Below, piece by piece: positions 25,977 through 34,854 of a stretch of 64,000 nt of DNA (positions are counted from its first letter, which is position 1; each line of letters starts with the position of its first letter). Where the stretch lies: NCBI GenBank assembly GCA_947259925.1, contig CAMYOG010000022.1:62001-126000 (forward strand), written 5' to 3'. The notes under the pieces were generated by a model. The model did no database searches. It was not told where the DNA came from and saw only the letters and a program-made list of their open reading frames with translations. Both the position numbers and the translations under genes were made by a program. Origin of the DNA: Thermoanaerobaculia bacterium (lineage in GTDB: Bacteria > Acidobacteriota > Thermoanaerobaculia > Multivoradales > JAHEKO01).

Positions 25977-26044
25977 CCTGAGCTGCGCGGCGCCGAGAGC
26001 GCCGCTCGATCCTCCCGGCTACCGGGCCGGGCTCGGAAAGACGA

Positions 26045-27046
26045 TCACCCGAGCAGGTTCCAGGCCGCCATCCGCACCATGTCTCTCGGGCTGCCGGGCA
26101 GCTCGCGCACCACCGAGGCCTCGAAACCGGAGTGCATGGCGCAGTTCTGACAGAGCCGATCCTGGCGCGACTCCCAATACTCCCAATCGGTCCCTTCCCA
26201 GAACTCCTTCCAGTCCCAGGTGTGGCTCTTGCCGATCAGGTAGCACGGGCCCTTCCAGCCGAGCGGCGTGAAGGTGACGGTGCTCCACGGCGAGCACCTG
26301 TAGTCGCGTAGCCCGGCGGCGAACTCGAGGAACATCGGCGTCGAAGTGAGCCGGAACCGCTTCTGGAACGCCAGCACCTTGGTGAACTTCCGCTGGATGT
26401 CGCGCCGGGTCGGGAAGATGTCCAGATCGACGGATTCGTACTGGTAGCCGGGCGACAGGAGCATGCCGTCGATCCCGATGTCGGTCAGCAGCGCGCACAG
26501 CTCCTCCACCTCGTCGATGTCGGTCTCCTTGAAGATGGTGGTGTTGGTGATCGTGTGGTAGCCGCGGCGCTTCGACTCCTTGACCATCTCGATCGCCTTG
26601 TCGAAGACTCCATCGCGCGCGCAGACGTAGTCGTGGGTCTTGCGCATGCCGTCGAGATGGATGTTGATCGTCAACCGCTTGTGCGGCTCGAGCACGTCGA
26701 AGACCGTGTCCTCCAGGAGCAGGGCGTTGGTGCACAGGTAGATGTGTCGCCGCCGCTCGATGATCCCCTCGACCAGATCCTTCAGCTCGGGATAGATCGT
26801 CGGCTCGCCGCCACAGATCGAGACCACCGGCGCCTCGCACTCGTCCACCGCCTGTAGACAGCGCTCGAGCGGTAGCCGATCCTTGAGCTTGCCGGTGTGT
26901 CGCTCGGTCGCGCACCCGATGCACGCCAGGTTGCAGGTGTAGAGCGGCTCGAGCATGAGCACGAACGGATATCTCTTCTTGCCGCGCCAGGCCTGGCGCA
27001 CCTGGTGGCGAATCGTGTCGGTCGTGATGTGCAGCGGGAAGCGCAT
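26045..27046 (-). CDS. hpnH: Radical SAM adenosyl-hopane synthase HpnH
   Basis: The 333-residue radical SAM enzyme adds a 5'-deoxyadenosyl group to diploptene, giving adenosylhopane, the first side-chain step. The [4Fe-4S] cysteines are Cys38, Cys42 and Cys45 in CNLACIGC, followed by SICGGEPTIYPEL. The C-terminal DUF3463-type region includes LSPGYQYESVD and a CQNCAMH cysteine pair. It begins 4 bp after the shc stop, so the pair is tightly coupled. Confidence 0.96.
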   Translation of the reverse strand: MRFPLHITTDTIRHQVRQAWRGKKRYPFVLMLEPLYTCNLACIGCATERHTGKLKDRLPLERCLQAVDECEAPVVSICGGEPTIYPELKDLVEGIIERRRHIYLCTNALLLEDTVFDVLEPHKRLTINIHLDGMRKTHDYVCARDGVFDKAIEMVKESKRRGYHTITNTTIFKETDIDEVEELCALLTDIGIDGMLLSPGYQYESVDLDIFPTRRDIQRKFTKVLAFQKRFRLTSTPMFLEFAAGLRDYRCSPWSTVTFTPLGWKGPCYLIGKSHTWDWKEFWEGTDWEYWESRQDRLCQNCAMHSGFEASVVRELPGSPRDMVRMAAWNLLG

Positions 27047-27050
27047 CGCC

Positions 27051-29048
27051 TCAGTTGTCCTCTGACCGCGGCTCGGTCTCGCCCTCCAGGGAGTGGACGA
27101 ACTGCGCGAGCGCGAGCAGCGGGAAGTAGAGCGGGTAGTAGTGATACCTCAGGTAGAAGACCTTCGGGAACCCGGTGCCTGTCCACTCGGTCTCGTTCCA
27201 ACCGCCGTTGTCGAGCTGGCGGTCGAGCAGAAAGTCGACGCCGCGCAGCACGCTGTCGGAGATGAAGTCGCCGGTCGCGAACAGCCCCAGCAGCGCCCAC
27301 GCGGTCTGCGAAGCGGTGCTCGGACCGCGACCCTTGAGCGCCGGGTCGTCGTAGGAGGCGGGCAGCTCGCCCCAGCCACCGTCGAGATTCTGATGCGAGC
27401 GCAACCATCCGGCCGCCCGTTGCGCCCACTCCGCCGAGGTGTCCTCGCCGACCGCGGCCAGCCCGCTGAGCGCGAGGTAGGTACCGTAGATGTAGTTGCA
27501 GCCCCAGCGGCCGTACCACGATCCGTCCTCTTCCTGCTCCTCGCGCACGAACGCGACCGCCCGGCGCACCGCCGGCGCCGACGGATCGTGGCCCCAGCGA
27601 GCCAGGGCCTCGAGTACCCGCGAAGTGATGTCGGTGGTGCTCGGATCGATCATCGCGTTGTGATCGGCGAACGGGATGTAGGTCAGTACCTCGCGCTCGC
27701 AGCCACGGTCGAACGACCCCCAGCCGCCGTCGCGGTTCTGCATGCCGAGCATCCACGCCCAGGCTCGGTGTACGGCTTCGTTCAGTCGCGTCTCGACCGC
27801 GCCCGCCGGCTCGAGCTTGCTGAGAGCGGTGAGGATCTGGGCGGTGTCGTCGGTGTCGGGGTAGAACTCGTTGGCGTACTCGAAGTACCAACCGCCGATT
27901 GGCGTCCTCGGATTCTTGACTCGCCAGTCGCCCGGCTCCTTCACCTCGAGCTCGAGGATCCACTCGGCGGCCGCGATCAGCGTCGGGTCGTCCGCCGGCA
28001 GGTCGGTGTCGGCGAGCGCGTTGACCGCCAGGCAGGTGTCCCAGACCGGCGACTTGCACGGCTGCACCCGCAGCGAGGTCTCGTCCTCGAGCTCGAGCTT
28101 CTCCAGCTCGGTGATCTGGCTCGCCAACGCCGGGTCGTCGGTCGCATAGCCGAGGCAGTCGAAAGCTATGATCGTGTTGATGATCGGGGGGAAGATCGCT
28201 CCCAATCCGTCACTCTTCGGCAGCCGCTCGAGAATCCAGGCTTCGGCCCGAGCGATCGCGTAGCGGCGAAATGGCCGCAGACCGAGTCGCTCCGCCAGCT
28301 TGATCGACTTGTCGATGGCGACGAAGAACCGGGCCCAGCGCCGGCCCGACCGGCTCTCGACCGCCGGGTGCAGGACCGCGCCGGAGTCCTCGACGTGCAG
28401 TTCGTCGATGGCGGCGTTCTCGGGCACCGGGCAGTAGGGCTTGGAGGCCCAGATGATGCTGAGCGGCACGACGATCGCCCGCGACCAGGACGACATCTCG
28501 TAGATGTTGAGCGGGAACCAGTTCGGAAAGAGCATCAACTCGGGCGGCACGGCCGGCGCCCGCTCCCACTCGTACTGGCCGAAGATCGCCAGGTAGATCT
28601 TGGTGAAGGAGTTGGTCGCCTCGAGACCACCGAGGCGGCGGATCTCCTCGCGCGCCCTCTCCATGTGCTCGGCCTGCGGATCGTCTCCCACCAGCTTGAG
28701 CGCGAAGTAGGCCTTGGCCGATGAGCTGACGTCGGCGGGTCCACCCGGATAGAGCGCCCAGCCACCCTGGGGCAGCTGACGCTCACGCAGGAATGCGGCG
28801 GCTTTGGCCGCGCGCTCCTCCTCGAGGCGGCCCAGGTAGTGCAGTGCCAGGATGTACTCGGATTCGAGGATCGTGTCGCCCTCGATCTCCGCGCACCAGT
28901 GCCCGTCGGCCTCTTGCAGCTCGAGGAGCCGGTCGGTGGCTCGGCCCATGCTGCGCCGAACCTCTTCGCTCCAAGAGGCTCCAGACCCTTCTGGTGCCCG
29001 CCGCGTGCGCGGCGGGTAGACGACGGTTACCTGTCCCTGATGCTCCAC
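27051..29048 (-). CDS. shc: Squalene-hopene cyclase
   Basis: The 665-residue protein cyclises squalene to hopene/hopanol. The catalytic acid motif DTDDTAQ lies near residues 395-400. Several QW repeats are present (QEADGHW, QNRDGGWGSFDRG, QEEDGSWYGRWG, QNLDGGWGE, QLDNGGW). The enzyme is a monotopic inner-membrane protein in this family. The start is GTG at 29048 after a pyrimidine-rich leader. It heads the minus-strand hopanoid/mevalonate cluster and is divergent from the exported TPR genes, so the promoter should lie in 29049-29175. Confidence 0.97.
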   Translation of the reverse strand: MEHQGQVTVVYPPRTRRAPEGSGASWSEEVRRSMGRATDRLLELQEADGHWCAEIEGDTILESEYILALHYLGRLEEERAAKAAAFLRERQLPQGGWALYPGGPADVSSSAKAYFALKLVGDDPQAEHMERAREEIRRLGGLEATNSFTKIYLAIFGQYEWERAPAVPPELMLFPNWFPLNIYEMSSWSRAIVVPLSIIWASKPYCPVPENAAIDELHVEDSGAVLHPAVESRSGRRWARFFVAIDKSIKLAERLGLRPFRRYAIARAEAWILERLPKSDGLGAIFPPIINTIIAFDCLGYATDDPALASQITELEKLELEDETSLRVQPCKSPVWDTCLAVNALADTDLPADDPTLIAAAEWILELEVKEPGDWRVKNPRTPIGGWYFEYANEFYPDTDDTAQILTALSKLEPAGAVETRLNEAVHRAWAWMLGMQNRDGGWGSFDRGCEREVLTYIPFADHNAMIDPSTTDITSRVLEALARWGHDPSAPAVRRAVAFVREEQEEDGSWYGRWGCNYIYGTYLALSGLAAVGEDTSAEWAQRAAGWLRSHQNLDGGWGELPASYDDPALKGRGPSTASQTAWALLGLFATGDFISDSVLRGVDFLLDRQLDNGGWNETEWTGTGFPKVFYLRYHYYPLYFPLLALAQFVHSLEGETEPRSEDN

Positions 29049-29175
29049 TTCACGCCCATTTGCAGGTTAGCGAGGCTCTTCCAGCCTCGCCGGCAAAGCC
29101 TAGATCGCCCGACCCCGGCTCGTCAACGGGAGTACGGGCACGCGCGACGACCGGTTTCGGCCTAGACTCGCCGTG

Positions 29176-30048
29176 ATGAGACTCACCCGCGCCGCGCTAC
29201 CGACGGTGGCGCTGACTCTGGTCGTTGTGCCCCCGACCGGCGCTCAGAGCGGCGAAGCGATCGCCCGGGGCGACGCGGCCTGGGGCCGCCGGACCGCCGG
29301 ACACTCGCAGCTGCGGGCGGCGCCCGATCCGATCGCCGACGCGATCTCGGCCTACGAACAGGCCCTTGCCGTGCAGCCGGACGACCTCGAGGCGCGCTGG
29401 AAGCTGATGCGCGCCCTCTACTACCAGGGGGAGTACGTGCTCGAGAACCGCTCGCACCGACGGGCCGTCTTCGCGCGCGGGCTCGACCTCGGAGAGACCG
29501 GCATCGATCAGCTCGCGGCGGATCTGGGTGGGCGTGAGGCTCTGGACCGTCTGGACGTACCCGCCATCGTCGAAGCGCTGCCTGGCGGCGAGCACACTCC
29601 CTCGATCTTCTACTGGACCGGCATCCACTGGGGAGTGTGGGGCCGTGAGACCGGCAAGCTGGAGGCGGTTCGCCGGGGCGTCGCCACCAAGGTCCGCGAC
29701 TACGCGGAGATCGTGATCGGCCTCGACGAGGATCACGACCGCGGAGGCGCGCATCGCATCCTCGGAAGACTCCACTTCGAAGCGCCGAAGGTGCCGTTCG
29801 TCACCGGATGGGTCGATCCGGAGATCGCGCGCCGGTCGCTCGAGCGGGCGGCGGAGCTCGCACCCGACGACCTGTTGACCCGGTTCTATGCGATCGAGGC
29901 GCTCTACAAGTACGACCGCTCCCGGCGAGCGGAGGCGCTCGAGCTGCTCCGGGACCTGATCACCAGCGAGCCGAGCACCGCGCGGCCGGTGGAAGACGCT
30001 CGGGTGCTCGCCAACGCCCACGCACTTCTGGAAGAATGGACCCGATGA
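29176..30048 (+). CDS. Exported TPR-like protein (TatT-like)
   Basis: The roughly 290-residue protein has a signal peptide (LPTVALTLVVVPPTGAQS) and TPR-like helical repeats (AISAYEQALAVQPDDLEARWKL; SLERAAELAPDDLLTRFYAIEALYKY). The middle segment GGAHRILGRLHFEAPKVPF recalls the T component of TRAP-associated TatT proteins. No TRAP transporter genes are present, so binding to such a system is doubtful. The stop overlaps the next gene (ATGA), forming a pair. Confidence 0.7.
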   Translation: MRLTRAALPTVALTLVVVPPTGAQSGEAIARGDAAWGRRTAGHSQLRAAPDPIADAISAYEQALAVQPDDLEARWKLMRALYYQGEYVLENRSHRRAVFARGLDLGETGIDQLAADLGGREALDRLDVPAIVEALPGGEHTPSIFYWTGIHWGVWGRETGKLEAVRRGVATKVRDYAEIVIGLDEDHDRGGAHRILGRLHFEAPKVPFVTGWVDPEIARRSLERAAELAPDDLLTRFYAIEALYKYDRSRRAEALELLRDLITSEPSTARPVEDARVLANAHALLEEWTR

Positions 30049-30932
30049 GCCGCTTCCGCTCACCCGGATGGTGCCAGGTCCGATCTCTGTCGATCCTGCT
30101 CGGCGTGCTCTGTGCTCTCGCTCAGCCCGCCGGCGCCGAGGTCGAGGTCCATCCAACCATCGCTCAAGCGCTCGAGCGGCTCTACAACTTCGACTTCGAT
30201 GGTGCCCACGCGATCCTTGATCAGCACATCGAGGCTCGGCCGGAAGACCCTCTAGGCCACCTTATGCGGGGTGGAGCCTTCCTCTTCTACGAGCTCGATC
30301 GCTTGAAGATCCTCGAGAGCGAGTTCTTCAAGGACGACGAGAAGATCGGCAAGAAGAAGCTCGATCCGGATCTCGCGATCAAGACCGAGCTGATGCGCTC
30401 GATCGACCTCACCCAGGCGATCGCGGAAGCGCGGCTGGCAGAGAACGGGGCCGACGCCGAGGCTCTGCTGGCGCTCTGCCTGGCCCAGGGTCTGCTCACC
30501 GACTACGTCGGCCTGGTCGAGAAACGCAAATTGAAGAGCCTCTCGAGCGCCCGCCAGGCCGAGCGCTATGCCCGGAGACTGCTGGCCATCGATTCCAGCT
30601 ACTACGACGCCCACCTCTCGAGCGGCGTCAACGAGTACCTGCTCGGCAGCCTGCCGTTCTTCGTCCGCTGGTTCGTACCGATCGAGGGGATCGAGGGCGA
30701 CAAGGCGCGCGCCTTCGAGCGCCTCGAGCTGGTCGCCGAGCGCGGTAGCTTCCTGGGGCCGTTCGCACGCATCCTCATGTCGATCATGGCGCTGCGCGAG
30801 AAGCGCCCGGAGCTCGCCCTCGAGCTGCTCGACGCGCTCAACCGGGAGTACCCGGAGAACCCGCTGATCCGCAAGGAGCTGCTGAAGGTCGCGGAGAAGC
30901 TCGAGCGCGGTGAGCTGTCCACCGCCGAGTAA
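30045..30932 (+). CDS. Exported TPR-like protein
   Basis: The 295-residue protein has a signal peptide (LSILLGVLCALAQPAGAE) and helical-repeat structure (IAQALERLYNFDFDGAHAILDQHIEARPEDPLGHLM; LLALCLAQGLLTDY; RYARRLLAIDSSYYDAHLSSGVNEYLLG). The ATG at 30045 overlaps the previous stop. A start 9 bases upstream is also possible. The pair looks like two paralogous periplasmic scaffolding proteins of unknown partner. Confidence 0.72.
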   Translation: MSRFRSPGWCQVRSLSILLGVLCALAQPAGAEVEVHPTIAQALERLYNFDFDGAHAILDQHIEARPEDPLGHLMRGGAFLFYELDRLKILESEFFKDDEKIGKKKLDPDLAIKTELMRSIDLTQAIAEARLAENGADAEALLALCLAQGLLTDYVGLVEKRKLKSLSSARQAERYARRLLAIDSSYYDAHLSSGVNEYLLGSLPFFVRWFVPIEGIEGDKARAFERLELVAERGSFLGPFARILMSIMALREKRPELALELLDALNREYPENPLIRKELLKVAEKLERGELSTAE

Positions 30933-30999
30933 ACCCTCGGAACCCTGCGGGCGTCCAACCCGTAGACGACAGCAGATGGCCTTTTCGAAAGGGAGGCGT

Positions 31000-31764
31000 A
31001 TGAAGAGAATCCTGGTCTGCACACTGCTCGCGGCCGCGCTCGCGCTGCCGGGATCGGCTGACGACGAGTGTGAGTACCGCGACGAGCGCCAAGCGGTTCT
31101 GCAGCTGGACGACGCTCGGCAGCTGCGTATCGACGCCTCAGCCGGCTACCTGCGGGTGATCGGCGAGGACGGCGCCTCGGAAGTGATCGTCGACGGCGTC
31201 GCTTGCGCGTCGCGTGCCGCTGATCTCGAGGCGATCGAGCTCGACACCGGCCGGCGCGGGTCGAGTCTGGTGGTGGAGGTCGATCTGCCGGACATCGACT
31301 GGAGCTGGAATCGCTACGCTCGGCTCGACCTGACCGTGCGAGTGCCGTCCGCATTGGAGCTGGACATCGAGGACGGGTCGGGCTGGATGGAGCTAAACAA
31401 CGTCGGCCCCAGCCGGATCGAGGACGGTTCGGGCGAGATCGAGGTCGAGACCGTCCATGGAGATCTGGTACTGACCGACGGTTCGGGCGAGATCGAGGTC
31501 CGAGACGTGCGGGGCAAGGTCACGGTGGACGAGGACGGCTCGGGCGAGATCCGCATCGCGGGCGTCGAGGGCGACGTCGAGATCGACGAGGACGGCTCCG
31601 GCAGCATTACGATCCGCGACGTGGGCGGCAGCGTCCGGATCTGGGAGGACGGCTCGGGCAGCATCCGCGCGGTCGAGGTGAGCGGCGACTTCATCGTCGA
31701 TCGCGACGGCAGCGGGGGCATCTCGATGGACGGCATCGGCGGGCGGGTCGAGCTACCCGAGTAG
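31000..31764 (+). CDS. Exported DUF4097-like protein with seven DGSG repeats
   Basis: The 254-residue protein has a signal peptide (MKRILVCTLLAAALALPGSA) and an N-terminal beta region. From about residue 120 it has seven tandem repeats of roughly 19 residues, each starting with (E/T/R)DGSG and followed by two short beta strands. The pattern predicts a right-handed beta-helix or adhesin-like DUF4097 fold with exposed DGSG turns. GGGAGG precedes the ATG by 3 bases. The function is unknown. The acidic turns could bind calcium, which is speculation. Confidence 0.8.
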   Translation: MKRILVCTLLAAALALPGSADDECEYRDERQAVLQLDDARQLRIDASAGYLRVIGEDGASEVIVDGVACASRAADLEAIELDTGRRGSSLVVEVDLPDIDWSWNRYARLDLTVRVPSALELDIEDGSGWMELNNVGPSRIEDGSGEIEVETVHGDLVLTDGSGEIEVRDVRGKVTVDEDGSGEIRIAGVEGDVEIDEDGSGSITIRDVGGSVRIWEDGSGSIRAVEVSGDFIVDRDGSGGISMDGIGGRVELPE

Positions 31765-31860
31765 GGTTCGATCGCAGCGCTCGATCGGAGCACCCCCCTC
31801 TCCCTCCCCGACCCCCGGTATTCGAATCCCTCCCGCCTGCTCCTCGCGGTGTGGGGGCGG

Positions 31861-33348
31861 CTAGAGGCGCTGGCGGCGGTAGAGGCGGTCGAGGTGGGCC
31901 TGGAGCTGGCGGCGGGCGAGGGGGTGGGCGATCTTCGGAGTGTCGTCGTAGACGCGCGGTAGCAGCTCGTCGAGCTCGCGCAGCCCCGATCGCCAGGCCT
32001 CGAGAATTCGCTCCTCACGCCAGAGGCGATGGTCGATGTACTCGTGGAGCTTGGCCCGAGCGCCGCGAATCGTCGGACCGTGCGCCGGGAACAGGGTCCG
32101 GGCGTCCAGGCGCTCGAGCCGTTCGAGCGACGCGAGGTAGTCGTCCATGTCGCCCTCCGGGGGATCGATGACGATCGTACCGATCCCGGCGATCATGTCG
32201 CCGGCCAGCAGCGCGCCGGTCCGCTCCTCCAGGAAGCAGAGGTGACCCCGGGCGTGTCCGGGCGTATGCAGCACCCGGACGGTCATCTCCGGCTCGCCGG
32301 CGAGGATGATGCGCTGATCGTCTTCGAGCGGCGCGTCGACCTCGATCCCGAGGGGCCGCAGCCGCTCGGCGGTAGCCGGATGAGCCGACACCGGTACCCC
32401 GAGAGCACGCCGAACGCGATCCACTCCGCCGACGTGATCTGGATGGTGATGGGTCAGCCAGATCGCGGTCGTCTTCCGGCCCTCTGCCGCCAACGTCGAG
32501 ATCGCCGCGAGCAGGCCGTCGATCTCGGGCTCGAAGGGCGAGCCCGGATCGATCAGCACCAGCTCGCGAGCGCCGAGCAGGTAGCTGTTGGTGTGCGTCG
32601 CGGGCGGCAGGGTGGGCGTCTGCAGCGGGAAGGTCAGGACGCCCGGCTGGAACTCGATCCGTCGGTGCGGACCCAGATTCGCCTCGACCGGATTCCTGAG
32701 GCGTGCGAGCCCCGTCTCCGGCCCGTCCTCACCGAGCACCCGCAAGAGGTGCAGGATGGGCGGCGCGGTGATCACCTCTCCCCGGCTCCACCGCTCGAGG
32801 GCCGCCGCCGGTCGGATCCACTCCACTTCGGCGCATTCCGAAGAGACGGCGCTGGGCTGTGCGGCTCGCTCGGCGGGCCACTCGAGCAGGAAGAAACGGG
32901 TGTCGAAGCGGACCGGGCCGAGCGGCGGGGTGAGCCAGCGGCCGGCGAAGACCAGGTGCGAAGGCTCCGCTTCGATCCCCGTCTCCTCGGCCAGCTCGCG
33001 GAGAGCGCAGGCGGTGACCGCCGTGGTCACCGCCTGCCCGAGGTCCAGATCGCCGATCACCGATGCCGGCGCACCGGCGTCGGCAGGCGCATCGGCGGCG
33101 CCCTGGGGCTCGCCGGCCAGAGTCGCTTCAGCATCGCCGCGCGCCACGCCACCGCCCGGAAACGCGTGCCAGCCGCCCATGAAGGCCAGGCTGTCGGCCC
33201 GGCGCATCCAGAAGACCTCGAGCTCGCCGGCGACCGACCGGCGCCAGGGGACGACCGCGGCCGAGGGCCGTGGCGGACGCGCCTCGGGCGGTCCGGCGCC
33301 GGACGCTACTCGCGCGAGCACCCGCTCGTAGAGGCTCCTTTCGACCAT
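31861..33348 (-). CDS. NUDIX hydrolase/metallo-beta-lactamase fusion
   Basis: The 495-residue protein joins an N-terminal NUDIX domain (about 25-210) to a metallo-beta-lactamase domain (about 230-495). The NUDIX box is split: FPGGG is separated from RELAEETG by about 45 residues rich in Ala and Gly, as in NUDT19-type CoA diphosphatases. The second domain has THHHPDH, HTPGHARGH and GDMIAG, resembling LACTB2. Related fusions occur in several bacterial phyla. CoA-ester or nucleotide substrates are plausible, but not shown. Confidence 0.88.
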   Translation of the reverse strand: MVERSLYERVLARVASGAGPPEARPPRPSAAVVPWRRSVAGELEVFWMRRADSLAFMGGWHAFPGGGVARGDAEATLAGEPQGAADAPADAGAPASVIGDLDLGQAVTTAVTACALRELAEETGIEAEPSHLVFAGRWLTPPLGPVRFDTRFFLLEWPAERAAQPSAVSSECAEVEWIRPAAALERWSRGEVITAPPILHLLRVLGEDGPETGLARLRNPVEANLGPHRRIEFQPGVLTFPLQTPTLPPATHTNSYLLGARELVLIDPGSPFEPEIDGLLAAISTLAAEGRKTTAIWLTHHHPDHVGGVDRVRRALGVPVSAHPATAERLRPLGIEVDAPLEDDQRIILAGEPEMTVRVLHTPGHARGHLCFLEERTGALLAGDMIAGIGTIVIDPPEGDMDDYLASLERLERLDARTLFPAHGPTIRGARAKLHEYIDHRLWREERILEAWRSGLRELDELLPRVYDDTPKIAHPLARRQLQAHLDRLYRRQRL

Positions 33349-33369
33349 CGATCCGGGAGCGACCGTGCC

Positions 33370-34287
33370 CTACTCGATGTCCGGCTTGGGCCCCAGGTCG
33401 CGCACCTCGGGCTCCTGCTCGAAGTAGACGCCCGAGCCGACCACCAGCTCGCGGCCGCCGAAATCGACCCGGCGCACGAACGACGACTTCGCCGACGGCC
33501 GGGCGTCGCCCGGCTTCGGCCACTTGTAGTGGATCCACGCCGAGCCGTCGTTCGGTACTCGAAGCATCTCCTGGACGAACAGGCGGCCGTCGATGTCCGC
33601 CAGCTCGGTCAGGTTCCGGTTCTCGTTCTCGGGAGTGCCGTTGTTGACCAGCAGGACGCCGTCCTCGTCGAGCACGAAGACGTACGCCGAGTAGAACAAG
33701 AAGCCGCTCTTCGGATCGCGGAGGCGGGTGAAGGCCGCCTCTTCGCCTTCCTCCCGGATCAGCTCGATCGCGTCGTCCACCTGCTCGACGACGAAGAACG
33801 GCTCGACCTTCATCTGATAGCGGCCGCTCGAGACGATCACCTGGCCGGCGTCCGGGCTGACCACCCGGCGCACGTAGGTGGTCTTCCAGCGGAAGAGCCG
33901 CTCGCCCGGCCGCGGCCACTGGTAGTGGACCCAGCCTTCGTCTGAGGACTGCAGCTCGCGGATCATCAGATCCAGGATCGGCCGGCCTTTGGGATCGCGC
34001 ACCTCGTTCAGATCGCGGCCTTCGAGGGTAGGCTGCGCGGGGTGGCAGAGCGCCCGGCCCTCCAGACTGAGGACGAAGACGTAGGTCTGGTCGTCGAACC
34101 AGCGGGATCCGGCCTCGCGGAAACGTGCACAGGCGGTCTCTACGCCCTCGCTCTCGACCACTCCGACAGCATCCTCTACCAGCCCGATCAACTCGATCGT
34201 CTCGTCATAGCGGGGTGCCATAGTGTCGGCCCCCGCCGTGGCACCGAGCCCGAGAACCGCCGCCGCAATACCCATATACCGCTTCAT
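33370..34287 (-). CDS. Exported tandem cache-domain protein
   Basis: The 305-residue protein has a signal peptide (MKRYMGIAAAVLGLGATAGAD) and two cache-type sensor domains of about 130 residues each. Both repeats carry the pattern YVFVLxxxG, a xxGRDLNEV/ENRNLTEL stretch and GWVHYQWPxPG/AWIHYKWPKPG. Cache domains bind small extracellular ligands, usually as part of receptors. This one has no membrane anchor or output domain, so it should be a free periplasmic binding protein. An ATG 12 bases further upstream is an alternative start. Confidence 0.82.
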   Translation of the reverse strand: MKRYMGIAAAVLGLGATAGADTMAPRYDETIELIGLVEDAVGVVESEGVETACARFREAGSRWFDDQTYVFVLSLEGRALCHPAQPTLEGRDLNEVRDPKGRPILDLMIRELQSSDEGWVHYQWPRPGERLFRWKTTYVRRVVSPDAGQVIVSSGRYQMKVEPFFVVEQVDDAIELIREEGEEAAFTRLRDPKSGFLFYSAYVFVLDEDGVLLVNNGTPENENRNLTELADIDGRLFVQEMLRVPNDGSAWIHYKWPKPGDARPSAKSSFVRRVDFGGRELVVGSGVYFEQEPEVRDLGPKPDIE

Positions 34288-34359
34288 CGTTCGCTCCATC
34301 GGTCCGACGGTCAGTCTATCCGCTTCGGAGCTGCGACGACCTGATATCTTGACCGCCTC

Positions 34360-34839
34360 ATGGCGGAGACGGATAGCAGTGGGATCCTCGCGAACTGGAA
34401 CCGTCTGCAGGGTCTGCCCGGCGGCAGGACCCTGTTCCGCTACTTCCTCGGACGCCAGGTGCCCTACACCGGCACGATCTCGCCCGAGGTGATCGAGCTC
34501 ACCCCCGGCAAGGCCCGGGTCGCGATGCGCGACCGCCCCCGGCTCCGCAATCACCTGCGCTCGCTGCACGCGGTCGCGCTCACCAACCTGGGCGAGCTGG
34601 CGACCGGCCTGGCGGTAACCTCTTCGCTGCCCCGCGACGCCCGGGGCATTCCGACCGGATTCTCGATCGAGTTCCTGAAGAAAGCGCGGGGACGCATCGA
34701 GGCCCGCTGCGACGCTGACATCGAGAGCTCGACCGAAGAGCGCGACGTGAACGTCGAAGCTGACCTGGTGGACGAGGCCGGCGACACGGTCGCCCGCTTT
34801 ACCGCGCGCTGGCGCGTCGGACCGCGCCTGCCGGCCTGA
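34360..34839 (+). CDS. DUF4442 hotdog-fold thioesterase-like protein
   Basis: The 159-residue cytosolic protein matches DUF4442, a PaaI-like hotdog family. It has GRQVPYTG, IELTPGKARVAMRDRP, and LHAVALTNLGELATGLA, the last corresponding to the long helix of hotdog folds. Thioesterase activity is possible but unproven. It precedes an aminotransferase gene by 15 bp and is likely co-transcribed. Confidence 0.8.
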   Translation: MAETDSSGILANWNRLQGLPGGRTLFRYFLGRQVPYTGTISPEVIELTPGKARVAMRDRPRLRNHLRSLHAVALTNLGELATGLAVTSSLPRDARGIPTGFSIEFLKKARGRIEARCDADIESSTEERDVNVEADLVDEAGDTVARFTARWRVGPRLPA

Positions 34840-34854
34840 CCCGGCCCCTACGGC

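Noticed and set aside
31357..31764. Tandem 57-bp repeats as a possible CRISPR or satellite array
   Set aside because: The repeats keep the reading frame of an exported protein, have no spacers and vary at synonymous positions.
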